DNA from: Chloroflexota bacterium
Lineage (GTDB): Bacteria; Chloroflexota; UBA11872; UBA12225; JAJDUF01
Reading direction: 5' to 3'
Assembly: GCA_022826725.1 (NCBI GenBank)
Contig: JAJDUF010000010.1
Location: 248,001-312,000, forward strand
Length of the DNA stretch: 64,000 bases
Shown here: one piece after another, positions 52,177 to 60,831 of the stretch
Numbering within the stretch: position 1 is the first letter of the stretch
Layout of the letters: every line of letters begins with the position of its first letter
The notes under the pieces: model-generated
What the model saw: only the letters and a program-made list of their open reading frames with translations
Told to the model about the DNA's origin: nothing
Database searches by the model: none
Translations under genes and position numbers: made by a program

Positions 52177-53874
52177 ATGATGAAGCTGAGAAAGCTCCCC
52201 CGCTCTCTCCCACTCCCTCCTCTCTACAAGTTCGCGTTCGCGATGCTCCTGGTCGGTCTGGCCTTCGCGCTGACCTACACCGAGGCGGCCGACACGTTTT
52301 CCTCCTATGACGTCAAGGCCATCCTGGCTCTTGGTGCCGCCGTCAACGGCCCTCTGCTCGTCGGCGCGCTGTTTCTCCCACGGCGCTTCAAGCTCAAGCT
52401 CATAGCGAACGCCATTTTGTCGCTGGTCGCCCTAGCGAGCGTCGCGACGGCATACATCATTATTCACACGGACCTCTACGCTCCCGAGAACCTGCCCAAT
52501 CTGATCACGGTCTGTATCGCGGCCTTATTCGTTCTGTTCGTCTTCTTCCGGGTCATTGATCAACAGCGCTGGGGAATAGCGAACGCCACTTTGTCGCTGC
52601 TTGTCCTAGCCAACGTCGCGACGACATACATCATTCACACGGGCCTCATCGCTGTTGAGAACCAGTTCAATCTGATTACGGTTTGTGTCGCGGCCTTGTT
52701 CGTCTTGTTCGTCGCCTTCCGGGTTATGGATCAACAGCGTTGGGGAGGGGTCACGCTCGCGGCGGTGGCGCTCATCGGACTCGGAATCGTTCTCGGCAGG
52801 CACTTCCTGGAACGCTACCATTCCACCAGGCCGGTGGCAGTCGACATGTCGAACATTCAGCATGTTTCATTTCACGAGAAGCCCAATCTGTATTTCATCT
52901 CCTTCGAGTCACTGGTTCCGAGATCACTGCTCAGGAAGCATTATGGTCTTGATACCTCGCCGTTTCACGACCTGTTCGAGGCCAATTTCCGCCGCCTTCC
53001 CAATTTCTTCTCCGAAGGAACTACTACAAGAGATAGTCTCAACCTGATCCTGGCGCTTGATAACGAGATGTTTGCAAGGGCAAGCTACAAGTATCGGTAT
53101 AATCTATTCTCGGGTGTGCAGCCGAGTCCGTTACTCAACATACTGCGAAATAATGGCTACGAAACCCGTTCCTATGACCCTTATTCTACATATTTGGGAC
53201 GTTTCAAAGGGCCTTATATTGACCACTTCACCAGACATAGTGAGGGCGGTGTCTGCAATTTGCTGGATTCCGCGGTACGACCGATCGCGTTTTGGGGATA
53301 CTGTGCATTTCTGAGAGAGGCTAGGCATCCATCTCCCGCCGAGTATACCGGATATTTGGAGCGTTCTACCGCCAACGAGCGACCTCAATTCCTGATGGCC
53401 CATGTTATAGCGCTGGGACACACATACCCTGGATATCGGTACGATGACCAGGCGCGGCGCAGCACTGAGATCAGGCGCTACACCCAGAGTCTCCGCAATG
53501 GATCTGCGGCCCGCTACCTGGAAGCGATCCTTGAACACCTGAAGAACAATGACCCCGAAGCCATTCTGTATGTATACGGGGACCATGGCCCCTGGCTATC
53601 AAGGGGAGTTTCATTCGAAGACGACCCGACGTTTGTTGTTCAGGACAGACTGGGCATTCTGGGCGGCGTGTACCCTCCCGACGCTTGCGCCACCTATTTT
53701 GATGAAACTCTGAGCAAAGGGTATATGACCGCCTTGGATGGTGTTCATGCTATCCTGCGCTGTTTGTCCGGTGGCCAAAGCGCCCTCAAGACGCCGCGAG
53801 AACCTACCCTCCTCGCACGTGAAGTCATCCCCCGTGGCAGTACCCGAAGTTATAAGGAGTTCCTATATGAGTAG
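52177..53874 (+). CDS. Membrane alkaline-phosphatase-superfamily (sulfatase-like) protein, copy 2
   Basis: A 565-residue paralogue of the protein at 49757. The start YKFAFAMLLVGLAFALTYTE is identical to copy 1 for 20 residues, and the catalytic segments are kept (YFISFESLVPRS, TTTRDSLNLIL, YVYGDHGPWL). The membrane part is about 50 residues shorter: QQRWG joins directly to IANATLSL, so one middle part of the internal repeat is missing. ATG 52177 fits the leader shared with copy 1 (GACAGGCTAGCGAAT). Probably modifies an extracellular glycan or lipid; the donor is unknown. Confidence 0.85.
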   Translation: MMKLRKLPRSLPLPPLYKFAFAMLLVGLAFALTYTEAADTFSSYDVKAILALGAAVNGPLLVGALFLPRRFKLKLIANAILSLVALASVATAYIIIHTDLYAPENLPNLITVCIAALFVLFVFFRVIDQQRWGIANATLSLLVLANVATTYIIHTGLIAVENQFNLITVCVAALFVLFVAFRVMDQQRWGGVTLAAVALIGLGIVLGRHFLERYHSTRPVAVDMSNIQHVSFHEKPNLYFISFESLVPRSLLRKHYGLDTSPFHDLFEANFRRLPNFFSEGTTTRDSLNLILALDNEMFARASYKYRYNLFSGVQPSPLLNILRNNGYETRSYDPYSTYLGRFKGPYIDHFTRHSEGGVCNLLDSAVRPIAFWGYCAFLREARHPSPAEYTGYLERSTANERPQFLMAHVIALGHTYPGYRYDDQARRSTEIRRYTQSLRNGSAARYLEAILEHLKNNDPEAILYVYGDHGPWLSRGVSFEDDPTFVVQDRLGILGGVYPPDACATYFDETLSKGYMTALDGVHAILRCLSGGQSALKTPREPTLLAREVIPRGSTRSYKEFLYE

Positions 53875-54166
53875 AAAACGGATAATGGGGAAAAGGTCCC
53901 TCGCGATAACGGGAGTCGCCCGCGCCACCGATAGCCACTCCGGCATGATTGGTTTCAGTGCGGTGAGAATGATCCTGCTGCTCGCCTATGTTGACCCTGG
54001 CTCGGCCGGTTTCATAGTCACCACCGTGCTCGGCGTGCTGGCCGCTGGCGGCTACCTTGCTCGGGCCTCTCTCAACCGCTTGAAGCGGTGGGTATTCCGC
54101 CAAAATAATGAAGTTGAACTGGGGAAAGTAGCAAGTAGCACCGACGACCAAGCCGATGACCGCTAA
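53867..54166 (+). CDS. Small YVDPG membrane protein, copy 2
   Basis: A 99-residue protein nearly identical in its core to the one at 51597 (LLLLAYVDPGSAGFIVTTVLG, then GGYLARASLNRLKRWVFR). It overlaps the sulfatase-like gene by eight bases and the kinase-like/methyltransferase gene by 11 bases, so the three should be made together. Substitutions are conservative, which indicates that both copies are or were under selection. Confidence 0.75.
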   Translation: MSRKRIMGKRSLAITGVARATDSHSGMIGFSAVRMILLLAYVDPGSAGFIVTTVLGVLAAGGYLARASLNRLKRWVFRQNNEVELGKVASSTDDQADDR

Positions 54167-55580
54167 CCTGCGGTCTGACGGCGGGTCATTCAAGGACCCG
54201 GCGGGGCGCGTGTACCGGGTGTTCAATGAAGCTGGCGATGAGCGCATCCTCCGTGGGCTGGACCGGGCCGCCACTGCGACACTGGAAAAGCTGCTGGGTG
54301 AGTCCTTTTTTGAGGCGTTGGTCGCTGGTGGCCAGGTAGTACCGACCAAACTGCTCGACCGGGCAAGCCCCGACGCCAAGCATGTCCTGGCAGCGGGCTG
54401 GAGTGCAGTCGTCGAACACGATCCGGTGGATTTCGTCACTTGGCCTTACGAGTGGCCGTTCTCCATGCTCAAGGATGCGGCCTTACTGCAATTGCAATTA
54501 TTGGAGACGGCCGCCAAGAACGGGTGGCTGCTCAAGGACGCCACGCCGTTCAATGTGCAATGGGCCGGCACGCGGCCAGTGTTCATTGACATACCGTCGT
54601 TCATTCCTTGGGCGGCTGGCGACTACTGGCGGGGTTATCGGCAGTTCTGCGCTACTTTTCTGACGCCGCTGCTGTTGACGGCACACCTGGGCATCCCGTT
54701 CCAGCCGCTCCTCCGCTCGCGCCTGGAGGGAATCCCACCGGAAGAAGCGGTCCGGTATTTCTACGGATTGCGGCGATTCAAGCGCGGCGTCCCGTCGCAT
54801 ATCTGGTTCCCAGCCAGGGCCGAGCGCGGCCTGCGCCAGCGGGAGCGTGCCGGACAGCCGACACGGGCGCGTGCCCGCCGACAGCCCCGGATAGCGCTGT
54901 TCGCGCTGCTGGACAGCCTAAAGCGGCTCATCGAGAGACTGTCCTATAGGCTGCCGCATTCGGACTGGTCACAGTACACCGAGAATCATTCCTACGAGGC
55001 GGCGGACATTGAACGAAAGAAGGATTTTGTGCTGCGGCACATTGCAGCGCGTCGTCCGGCCCTGACCTGGGACCTGGGTGCAAACACCGGTGTTTTCTCT
55101 CGTATCGCCGCCGAGCACTCGGGCACGGTCGTTGCCGTAGATGGCGACCAGGATGCGAGCGAAATCCTCTACCGCGAGGCCCGGACCGCCGGTCCGCATA
55201 ACATCATCCCTTTGGTGATGGATCTGGCGAACCTCTCGCCGGGGCAGGGTTGGGCGGGGCGAGAGCGAGCGGCGTTTGATGAGCGGCGCCGGCCCGATAT
55301 AGTGCTCTGCCTGGCGCTGGCACATCATATGCGCGTCACGGCAAACATTCCACTGGCACTGTTGCTCGACTGGCTGCACAACCTGAACGCCACAATTATC
55401 TTGGAGTTCGTTGGACGCGATGACGAAATGTTCCAGAAGCTCTTGCAAAACAAACAAGAGGACTATGCCGACTATACTGCTGGAAACTGGGAAGCCGAGC
55501 TACGCCGGCGTTTCGACGTGCTCGACCGGGTAGAGTTGAAAGGCGGCCTGCGAGAACTGTTTCTGCTGGAGCCATCTTGA
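54156..55580 (+). CDS. NoeA-like protein: kinase-like N-terminus plus SAM methyltransferase
   Basis: A 474-residue two-part protein. The first half has WPYEWPFSMLKDAALLQL and LLKDATPFNVQW then VFIDIPSF, a pattern like the catalytic loop and metal Asp of protein-kinase-like phosphotransferases (D-x-x-x-x-N and D). The second half (from about 300) is a class I methyltransferase with LTWDLGANTGVFSRIAAE (about 304-321) and VVAVDGDQDA. The same layout is known in nodulation protein NoeA and its relatives, thought to act on surface or signal glycans. With the sulfatase-like and YVDPG genes it may decorate an envelope glycan. Confidence 0.78.
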   Translation: MTANLRSDGGSFKDPAGRVYRVFNEAGDERILRGLDRAATATLEKLLGESFFEALVAGGQVVPTKLLDRASPDAKHVLAAGWSAVVEHDPVDFVTWPYEWPFSMLKDAALLQLQLLETAAKNGWLLKDATPFNVQWAGTRPVFIDIPSFIPWAAGDYWRGYRQFCATFLTPLLLTAHLGIPFQPLLRSRLEGIPPEEAVRYFYGLRRFKRGVPSHIWFPARAERGLRQRERAGQPTRARARRQPRIALFALLDSLKRLIERLSYRLPHSDWSQYTENHSYEAADIERKKDFVLRHIAARRPALTWDLGANTGVFSRIAAEHSGTVVAVDGDQDASEILYREARTAGPHNIIPLVMDLANLSPGQGWAGRERAAFDERRRPDIVLCLALAHHMRVTANIPLALLLDWLHNLNATIILEFVGRDDEMFQKLLQNKQEDYADYTAGNWEAELRRRFDVLDRVELKGGLRELFLLEPS

Positions 55581-55883
55581 CTACCAACGCCGGCACGCCA
55601 GGCTATGGACAATGAGTAGCACCTTGGCGCCGCGGACGCAGTAGTCGCGGGCTAGTGCTGTATTCATCCATGAGGCCGTCCCGATGGTGGGTAACATAGT
55701 ACCAGTGAATCGGCGACGTTGCCTCGGCGGTGGTGCCGCGCTGCCGGGCGGCCTGCTCGCAGCGGCGTGCGGCGAGGCGCAGCCGGCCGAGAGCGCGGAG
55801 GAGGGTCCGATGGGAGGCATCTTCAGCTTCATCCGGCAGATCTTTGGCAGTCGTGGCACTGGCGGAGTCGAACGCGGCGGCTC
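55581..55883. other. Region with gene remnants after the duplicated cassette
   Basis: Contains the degraded Tat/lipoprotein signal at 55684-55806. No other feature supported. Confidence 0.45.
55684..55806 (+). pseudogene. Remnant of a Tat-type lipoprotein signal peptide
   Basis: Reads VNRRRCLGGGAALPGGLLAAACGE, close to the signal of the solute-binding protein at 28819 (TRRKYLGGSAV...LLAAACGE). After about 15 further residues the frame gives no solute-binding protein, so it looks like the front of a lost gene. Confidence 0.5.
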
Positions 55884-56168
55884 ATGGAGGAAGGGAGAGA
55901 ATTCCCAGCCGATGAACGGATGGCAGCGGCGGGGATTCGTACTTTCGATGACGTAGTCAGGTTCACGGCCCGAGAGGGACACAAGATAGGCGATTGGCCA
56001 GAGCCAATTGATGGGGACTTCCCGGTGATGGGGAAAGCCTATCGGGACCTGGATGATGATGAGTGGTCAACCGTGAGCTCAATAGCGATGGAACGGCATT
56101 TTGCCCTGAATTGGCTGTCCGGCTATGCGCCGAATAACAACTGGGATGAGACTCCAACCGAAACCTGA
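55884..56168 (+). CDS. Small hypothetical protein, possibly a DUF4272-like end
   Basis: A 94-residue reading frame that begins MEEGREFPADERMAAAGIRTF and ends with SSIAMERHFALNWLSGYAP and WDETPTET. The final part reminds me of the C-terminus of DUF4272-type proteins, but this is from memory and weak. There is no good ribosome-binding site; it may be the tail of a broken gene whose front was lost together with the region of the Tat remnant just upstream. No function is proposed. Confidence 0.4.
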   Translation: MEEGREFPADERMAAAGIRTFDDVVRFTAREGHKIGDWPEPIDGDFPVMGKAYRDLDDDEWSTVSSIAMERHFALNWLSGYAPNNNWDETPTET

Positions 56169-56340
56169 GCAGGCTGCCACTGCTGGCCGATTGACAAACA
56201 TACGGCACAGCACGTACTGTAGGGCGGCCGGCACCGCCGGGCCGGGCATGGCTCCCTGAAACTGAGGAGCGGAGTGGGCGGCAGTTCGCCCGGTGGATGG
56301 CATGATTTCAGCACCTGAACCGCCGAAAGGGCCATGCAGG

Positions 56341-56997
56341 ATGGAGTATCGCATCGAAGGAAACCCGGACTACGGGCAGTTGACCGTGGACCTCGCACCG
56401 GGTGACACGTTCATCGCCGAGGGCGGCGCGATGGCCTGGATGGACGACGGCATGGCCGTCAATGGCCGGCTGATGGGCGGGTTCTTGCGAGCCGCCATTC
56501 GCCGGGTAGTGGCGAACGAATCGCTGTTCGTCGGCGAGTACTACCATCCCAGCGGCGGCAGTATCACCTTCTCGCCGACCGTGCCGGGGGCCGTGCGGCA
56601 ACGCTCCCTCCACGGCGACTCGTTCATCCTGACCGCCGGCTCGTTCATGGCCTGTACGCCGGGCGTCGAGTTGAAGACCCGCTTTGCCGGATTGCGCGGT
56701 CTGTTCTCCGGCGAGGGTGGGTTCTTCATCGAATGTACGGGGCACGGCGAAGTCTTCTACAACTCGTTCGGCGCCGTGCTCGAAAAAGATATCAACGGGA
56801 CTTTTGTCGTAGACACCGGCTACGTCGTGGCCTGGGAGCCGGGCCTCTCATACTCCATTAGCGGCATGGGCAACTTGAAGAGTACGGTCTTGTCCGGCGA
56901 GGGGTTGGTGATGCGGTTTTCCGGCGCCGGCAAGCTCTATCTCCAGACCCGCACCCTGAGCGATGTCGCCGGATGGCTGACCCCCTTTGGCAGGTAG
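56341..56997 (+). CDS. AIM24-family protein, paralogue 1
   Basis: A 218-residue beta-rich protein of the AIM24/TIGR00266 family. Family features: DLAPGDTFIAEGGAMAWMDD, GGFLRAAIRRVVANESLFVGEY, RQRSLHGDSFILTAGSFMA, and GTFVVDTGYVVAWEPGLSY with GEGLVMRFSGAGKLYLQTR near the end. The bacterial members are of unknown function; in yeast the protein is mitochondrial. It is the first of three tandem paralogues. The ATG at 56341 fits family length better than one at 56293. Confidence 0.88.
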   Translation: MEYRIEGNPDYGQLTVDLAPGDTFIAEGGAMAWMDDGMAVNGRLMGGFLRAAIRRVVANESLFVGEYYHPSGGSITFSPTVPGAVRQRSLHGDSFILTAGSFMACTPGVELKTRFAGLRGLFSGEGGFFIECTGHGEVFYNSFGAVLEKDINGTFVVDTGYVVAWEPGLSYSISGMGNLKSTVLSGEGLVMRFSGAGKLYLQTRTLSDVAGWLTPFGR

Positions 56998-57050
56998 TAG
57001 CCGTGGCCGGGTACGACACCATGAGGAGCACACACGGCGCAGTGGGATGA

Positions 57051-57127
57051 AGCCCCCTATGGTCCCCCCGCGGCAGCAGGGGGACGCGGCGTACCCACCC
57101 CAACGAGGGAGGGTGAAGGTGGGGGCT
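57051..57127. repeat. Nested GC-rich hairpin between AIM24 paralogues 1 and 2
   Basis: AGCCCCC (57051-57057) faces GGGGGCT (57121-57127), and inside GTCCCCC (57062-57068) faces GGGGGAC. It resembles the element at 27354. Confidence 0.4.
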
Positions 57128-57153
57128 AGGACTCTGCGCGAAAGGAGCGGCCA

Positions 57154-57837
57154 GTGGATATCCAAGTGATGGATAAGGGCGCATTTAGCTGGGCGCTGGT
57201 GCAGCTTCATCCCGGCGAGCAGTTCGTATCGGAGGCCGGCGCCCTGTTTCGCGCCTCGGACAACGTTGACATTGACGTGACCACTCGCCAGAAGGGGGCC
57301 GGCGGACTCTTCGGCGGCCTCAAGCGTCTGGTGGCCGGTGAGAGCTTCTTCTTCTCTACCTACACCGCCGAGGACCACCGTCCGGGCGAGGTCGGCCTTG
57401 CGCCGACCCTGCAAGGCGAGGTCGCCGTGATCGAGAGCGACGGAGCGCGGCAGTGGCTATGCGCTGGCGGCAGCTATCTCGGTTCCTCGGCCGACCTGTC
57501 CCTCGATACCCAGTTCCAGGGGTTTCGCGGCATGTTGTCGGGCGAATCGCTGTCCTTTCTGGCCGTCTCGGGGCGCGGGCCGCTGCTGGTCACGTCTTTC
57601 GGACGCATCAACAAGATAGAGCTTGACGGCAACCTAACCGTGGATACCGGGCACGTGGTCGCTTTCCAGGACAGCCTCGACTACAGTATCAGCAAGGCCG
57701 GCAGTAGCTGGATTCAGTCTTGGCTGGCGGGTGAGGGCTTGGTGCTCAACTTCTCCGGACGGGGCACGATTTACGTCCAAAGCCACAACCCGGATGAGTT
57801 CGGGAAGACGCTGGGCCCAATGCTGCCAGAGAGGTAA
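57154..57837 (+). CDS. AIM24-family protein, paralogue 2
   Basis: A 227-residue AIM24 protein that starts at GTG 57154 after AAAGGAG. It shares LHPGEQFVSEAGALF, GGLKRLVAGESFFFSTY, FQGFRGMLSGESLSFL and LTVDTGHVVAFQDSLDY with its neighbours. It ends seven bases before paralogue 3, so the two are surely in one operon. Compared with paralogue 1 it has an extra stretch near residue 70-85. Function unknown. Confidence 0.88.
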   Translation: MDIQVMDKGAFSWALVQLHPGEQFVSEAGALFRASDNVDIDVTTRQKGAGGLFGGLKRLVAGESFFFSTYTAEDHRPGEVGLAPTLQGEVAVIESDGARQWLCAGGSYLGSSADLSLDTQFQGFRGMLSGESLSFLAVSGRGPLLVTSFGRINKIELDGNLTVDTGHVVAFQDSLDYSISKAGSSWIQSWLAGEGLVLNFSGRGTIYVQSHNPDEFGKTLGPMLPER

Positions 57838-57844
57838 GAGTGAC

Positions 57845-58513
57845 ATGCAGTACGAAATTCAATGCCAGCCGAGCTACAGCGTGCTGGAGTTGCAACTGCA
57901 ACCAGGAGAGCAGGTAGTGACCGAGGCCGGGGCGATGGTGTGGATGAGCGACAACTTGAACGTCACGACCTCGGCGCGCGGCGGCCTCCTCTCCGGCCTG
58001 AAGCGCAGTGTGGGGGCCGGCGAGAGCTTCTTCCAGAACACCTACGAGGCCGAGGGCGGCGCCGGCCTGCTCGGTCTGGCACCCGGTCAGCCGGGCGACA
58101 TCGTCCCTTACGTACTCGATCAGAGCGAGCTGTACCTGGAGCGAGGAGCCTACCTCGCCTCTACGCCAGACGTGGAGTGCAACTCGAACTTTCAGGGCCT
58201 GCGCGGTCTCTTCAACGAGGGTCTCTTTATCCTGCGCGCCTCGGGCACCGGCACGGTGTTCTTCAACAGCTATGGTGACATCGAGGAGGTCGCGGTCAAC
58301 GGCAGTTACGTTGTGGACAACGGCCATGCCGTCGCCTGGGAGCCGACGCTGGAGTACGAGTTGACCAAGGCCCGGCGCATCCGGTCATTCCTCTTCTCGG
58401 ACCAGCTCTTGATGCGCTTCCACGGGCAGGGACGCCTGTGGGTGCAGTCGCGCAATCCTCGCTCTTTCGCCAACTGGATTTATCCCTACCGGCCGGAGAA
58501 GTCGTCTGGATAG
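57845..58513 (+). CDS. AIM24-family protein, paralogue 3
   Basis: A 222-residue AIM24 protein with EIQCQPSYSVLELQLQPGE, GGLLSGLKRSVGAGESFFQNTY, LRGLFNEGLFILRASG and GSYVVDNGHAVAWEPTLEY. ATG 57845 lies downstream of GAGAGG. Three different copies in a row suggest a hetero-oligomer of AIM24 subunits rather than simple dosage, but this is inference. The end overlaps no other gene. Confidence 0.88.
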   Translation: MQYEIQCQPSYSVLELQLQPGEQVVTEAGAMVWMSDNLNVTTSARGGLLSGLKRSVGAGESFFQNTYEAEGGAGLLGLAPGQPGDIVPYVLDQSELYLERGAYLASTPDVECNSNFQGLRGLFNEGLFILRASGTGTVFFNSYGDIEEVAVNGSYVVDNGHAVAWEPTLEYELTKARRIRSFLFSDQLLMRFHGQGRLWVQSRNPRSFANWIYPYRPEKSSG

Positions 58514-58581
58514 CTTCGACTCCGCAGAGGATAGGTGCAGCAGCCTACGCCTCTACGGTGCGGGATGACGGGAGGTATACG

Positions 58582-59625
58582 ATGTCCGAGCGCGGAGCCG
58601 TCTCTATCTACTGCGGTACGACCGCAGGCGTGGTCAGGGTGGACGGAACAACCGGTACAGTGTCCCGTCTGGGTCCGGCGCATAGCGTGGAATCGCTGGC
58701 GGTGAGCAACGGTCATATCTGCGCGGCGGTCACCCCCGACTATGGCCTGCCGATGCGGACGCCGCTCGGCCCTGAACACGAAAGCGGGATCATACGCAGC
58801 GTAGACGGCGGCCATAGCTGGGTGGCAGCCAATGAGGGGCTGGCGTCGCGGCAAGTTACGGCGCTGGCCAACTCGGCGGACGGCACGACGTTTTATGCCG
58901 GGACGGACCCGGCCGCCGTTCACGTCAGCGACAACGCCGGGGGACCATGGGTCGAGCCGGGCACCCTGCGGAACATCCCCGGCTATGATAGCTGGACCTA
59001 TCCCCTCCCACCACACACGCCGCACGTCATGTGGTTTGCTGCGCACCCGCAGGACGGCAGTCGCCTGCTGGCCGGCATCGAGGTCGGAGGCCTGGTACGC
59101 ACCGAGGACGGCGGTCGGTCGTGGTCGCTCGTGGGCGAGGGCATCAACCCCGACATCCACGGCTTGGCCATCGCGTCATCGCGGCCGGAGGTGGTCTGGG
59201 CCGCGACACCGGCCGGCATCTATCGCAGCGAGGACGACGGCACCCACTTCCGCGAGTGCAATGCCGGCCTTCCACGCCGGTACGCCCGCCCGATGGCCGT
59301 AGATTGCGCGGATGATCGCGTTGCCTACACCGTTGTCACCCACACGGCGCGCGGTTTCTTCGGTATCCCCGCGGCGGAGACCGGCGGTGTCGTCTGCCGA
59401 ACGACCGATGCCGGTCAGTCGTGGCAGGAGCTGCAAGGAGGGCTGCCCGATCCGCTGCCCAGCGCTCCCGCGCTCGCCGCCGATCCCCAGGTACCCGACC
59501 GGCTCTACTTGGGCACGATGGACGGGGCGATCTACGTAAGCGCAGACCGTGGTACCGCGTGGTCCGTCCTTGCCATGGGCCTCCCGGCGATCCTCCGCTT
59601 TGCCCTCTCCACCAGTGCCAACTAG
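58582..59625 (+). CDS. BNR/sortilin-type beta-propeller protein
   Basis: A 347-residue protein built of propeller blades with Asp-box motifs: SVDGGHSWVAAN, TEDGGRSWSLVG, SEDDGTHFREC, TTDAGQSWQEL and SADRGTAWSVL. No signal peptide, so it is either cytoplasmic or exported by another route. Proteins of this shape are sialidases or non-enzymatic scaffolds; none of the catalytic residues of sialidases are obvious. ATG 58582 follows GGGAGG. Nothing indicates a link to the AIM24 genes other than position. Confidence 0.75.
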   Translation: MSERGAVSIYCGTTAGVVRVDGTTGTVSRLGPAHSVESLAVSNGHICAAVTPDYGLPMRTPLGPEHESGIIRSVDGGHSWVAANEGLASRQVTALANSADGTTFYAGTDPAAVHVSDNAGGPWVEPGTLRNIPGYDSWTYPLPPHTPHVMWFAAHPQDGSRLLAGIEVGGLVRTEDGGRSWSLVGEGINPDIHGLAIASSRPEVVWAATPAGIYRSEDDGTHFRECNAGLPRRYARPMAVDCADDRVAYTVVTHTARGFFGIPAAETGGVVCRTTDAGQSWQELQGGLPDPLPSAPALAADPQVPDRLYLGTMDGAIYVSADRGTAWSVLAMGLPAILRFALSTSAN

Positions 59626-59748
59626 CCGACGCTGGAATGGCGCCACTCGACATCCGCCGCCGCCGAACCACCGGCATCGATTGATCGCCGCGGCGTTACC
59701 CTTTAGAATGCCTGGCGGTCTCGGATAGCGGCGCTTGGAGGTATGTTG

Positions 59749-60780
59749 ATGCCCGATCCCATTCGTGTCGCGCTCATCGGCTGCGGTGGCATCATGGTGG
59801 GGCGCCATCTCCGCCTGATGCTACAGCACGAAGACGCCACGCTGGTTGCCTTCACCGATCCCGTCGCAGCGGCGCGGCAGCGGGCGCGGGAGGCCGATCC
59901 CACGCTGGCCGCGGTGCCGACGTTCGCCGACCACGCGCAAATGCTCGCCGAGGTACAGCCGGAGGCGGTAGTGATCGGTACGCCGCACTCCTTCCACCAT
60001 CGCCACATCATCGATTCGCTGCACGCGGGCGCTCACGTGCTCGTCGAAAAGCCGATGGTGAATACGGCTGCCGAGGCCGAGGAAGTGATCGCCACGCGCG
60101 ACGCGACCGGGAAGGTCGTCGCGATTGCCTATCAGCGCCACGGTGAGGCCACCTTTCGGCAGATCAAGCGGCTCATTGACGATGGCAGTCTGGGCGACAT
60201 TCAGTTCATCACGGCGGAGCAGGACCAGCCATGGCACACGGTCATGCTCCAGCGAGAGCTGCCCTGGCGCGTCAAGCCGGAGTTGTCGGGCGGTGGTCAG
60301 CTCAATGACTCGGGGAGCCATCTCGTGGACATCTTGCTTCACGTGACGGGGCTGGTGCCGGAGCGGGTGTTCGCGCTGCAGCAGCATCTCACGCTCGACG
60401 TTGACGTGAACTCCGCGATTGTCGTGCAGTTTCACGGCGGGGCGATTGCCACGCTGGCCATTGTCGGAAACTCACCGGGTATCCAAGCGCACGTCTGGGA
60501 GGACATCGCGTTCCACGGAAGCAAAGGGACCCTCTACTATCGCATGATCGGACAACCGGACCAGCGCCCGTGGCTGGAATGGCGTCGGCAAGGGGACGAG
60601 GCGCCAACACCGTTCCCGACGCCGCCTGCGGAGACGACGCCCGACGCGAACTTTCTGGCGGCGATCCGTGGTCGAGAGCCGGTGGCGGCGACGGCGGAAG
60701 ACGGGCTACGTGTAGCGAAGCTGTCCGCCGCCATCTGGCAGTCGGCCCAACAAGGCAAGGCGGTGACGGTCGCGTCCTAG
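59749..60780 (+). CDS. Gfo/Idh/MocA-family oxidoreductase
   Basis: A 343-residue NAD(P)-dependent enzyme with ALIGCGGIMVGRHL at the start, the lysine in LVEKPMVNTA (about 99), and GGQLNDSGSHLVDILL (about 186) with the catalytic His region. Relatives act on sugars or inositols. GGAGGT lies upstream; ATG 59749 has better spacing than the ATG at 59743. It is followed 51 bases later by another protein of the same superfamily, so they may process one substrate. Confidence 0.87.
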   Translation: MPDPIRVALIGCGGIMVGRHLRLMLQHEDATLVAFTDPVAAARQRAREADPTLAAVPTFADHAQMLAEVQPEAVVIGTPHSFHHRHIIDSLHAGAHVLVEKPMVNTAAEAEEVIATRDATGKVVAIAYQRHGEATFRQIKRLIDDGSLGDIQFITAEQDQPWHTVMLQRELPWRVKPELSGGGQLNDSGSHLVDILLHVTGLVPERVFALQQHLTLDVDVNSAIVVQFHGGAIATLAIVGNSPGIQAHVWEDIAFHGSKGTLYYRMIGQPDQRPWLEWRRQGDEAPTPFPTPPAETTPDANFLAAIRGREPVAATAEDGLRVAKLSAAIWQSAQQGKAVTVAS

Positions 60781-60831
60781 CCGCGCCCGGTTCGGTTTGA
60801 CCGTATTCCGTACACGAGAGGAGTTACGCGC

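Larger units (their letters stand above)
52177..54298 (+). repeat. Tandem duplication unit, copy 2
   Basis: Second copy of the cassette at 49757-52028. Here the third gene continues past the break point to its natural end at 55580. Confidence 0.8.
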
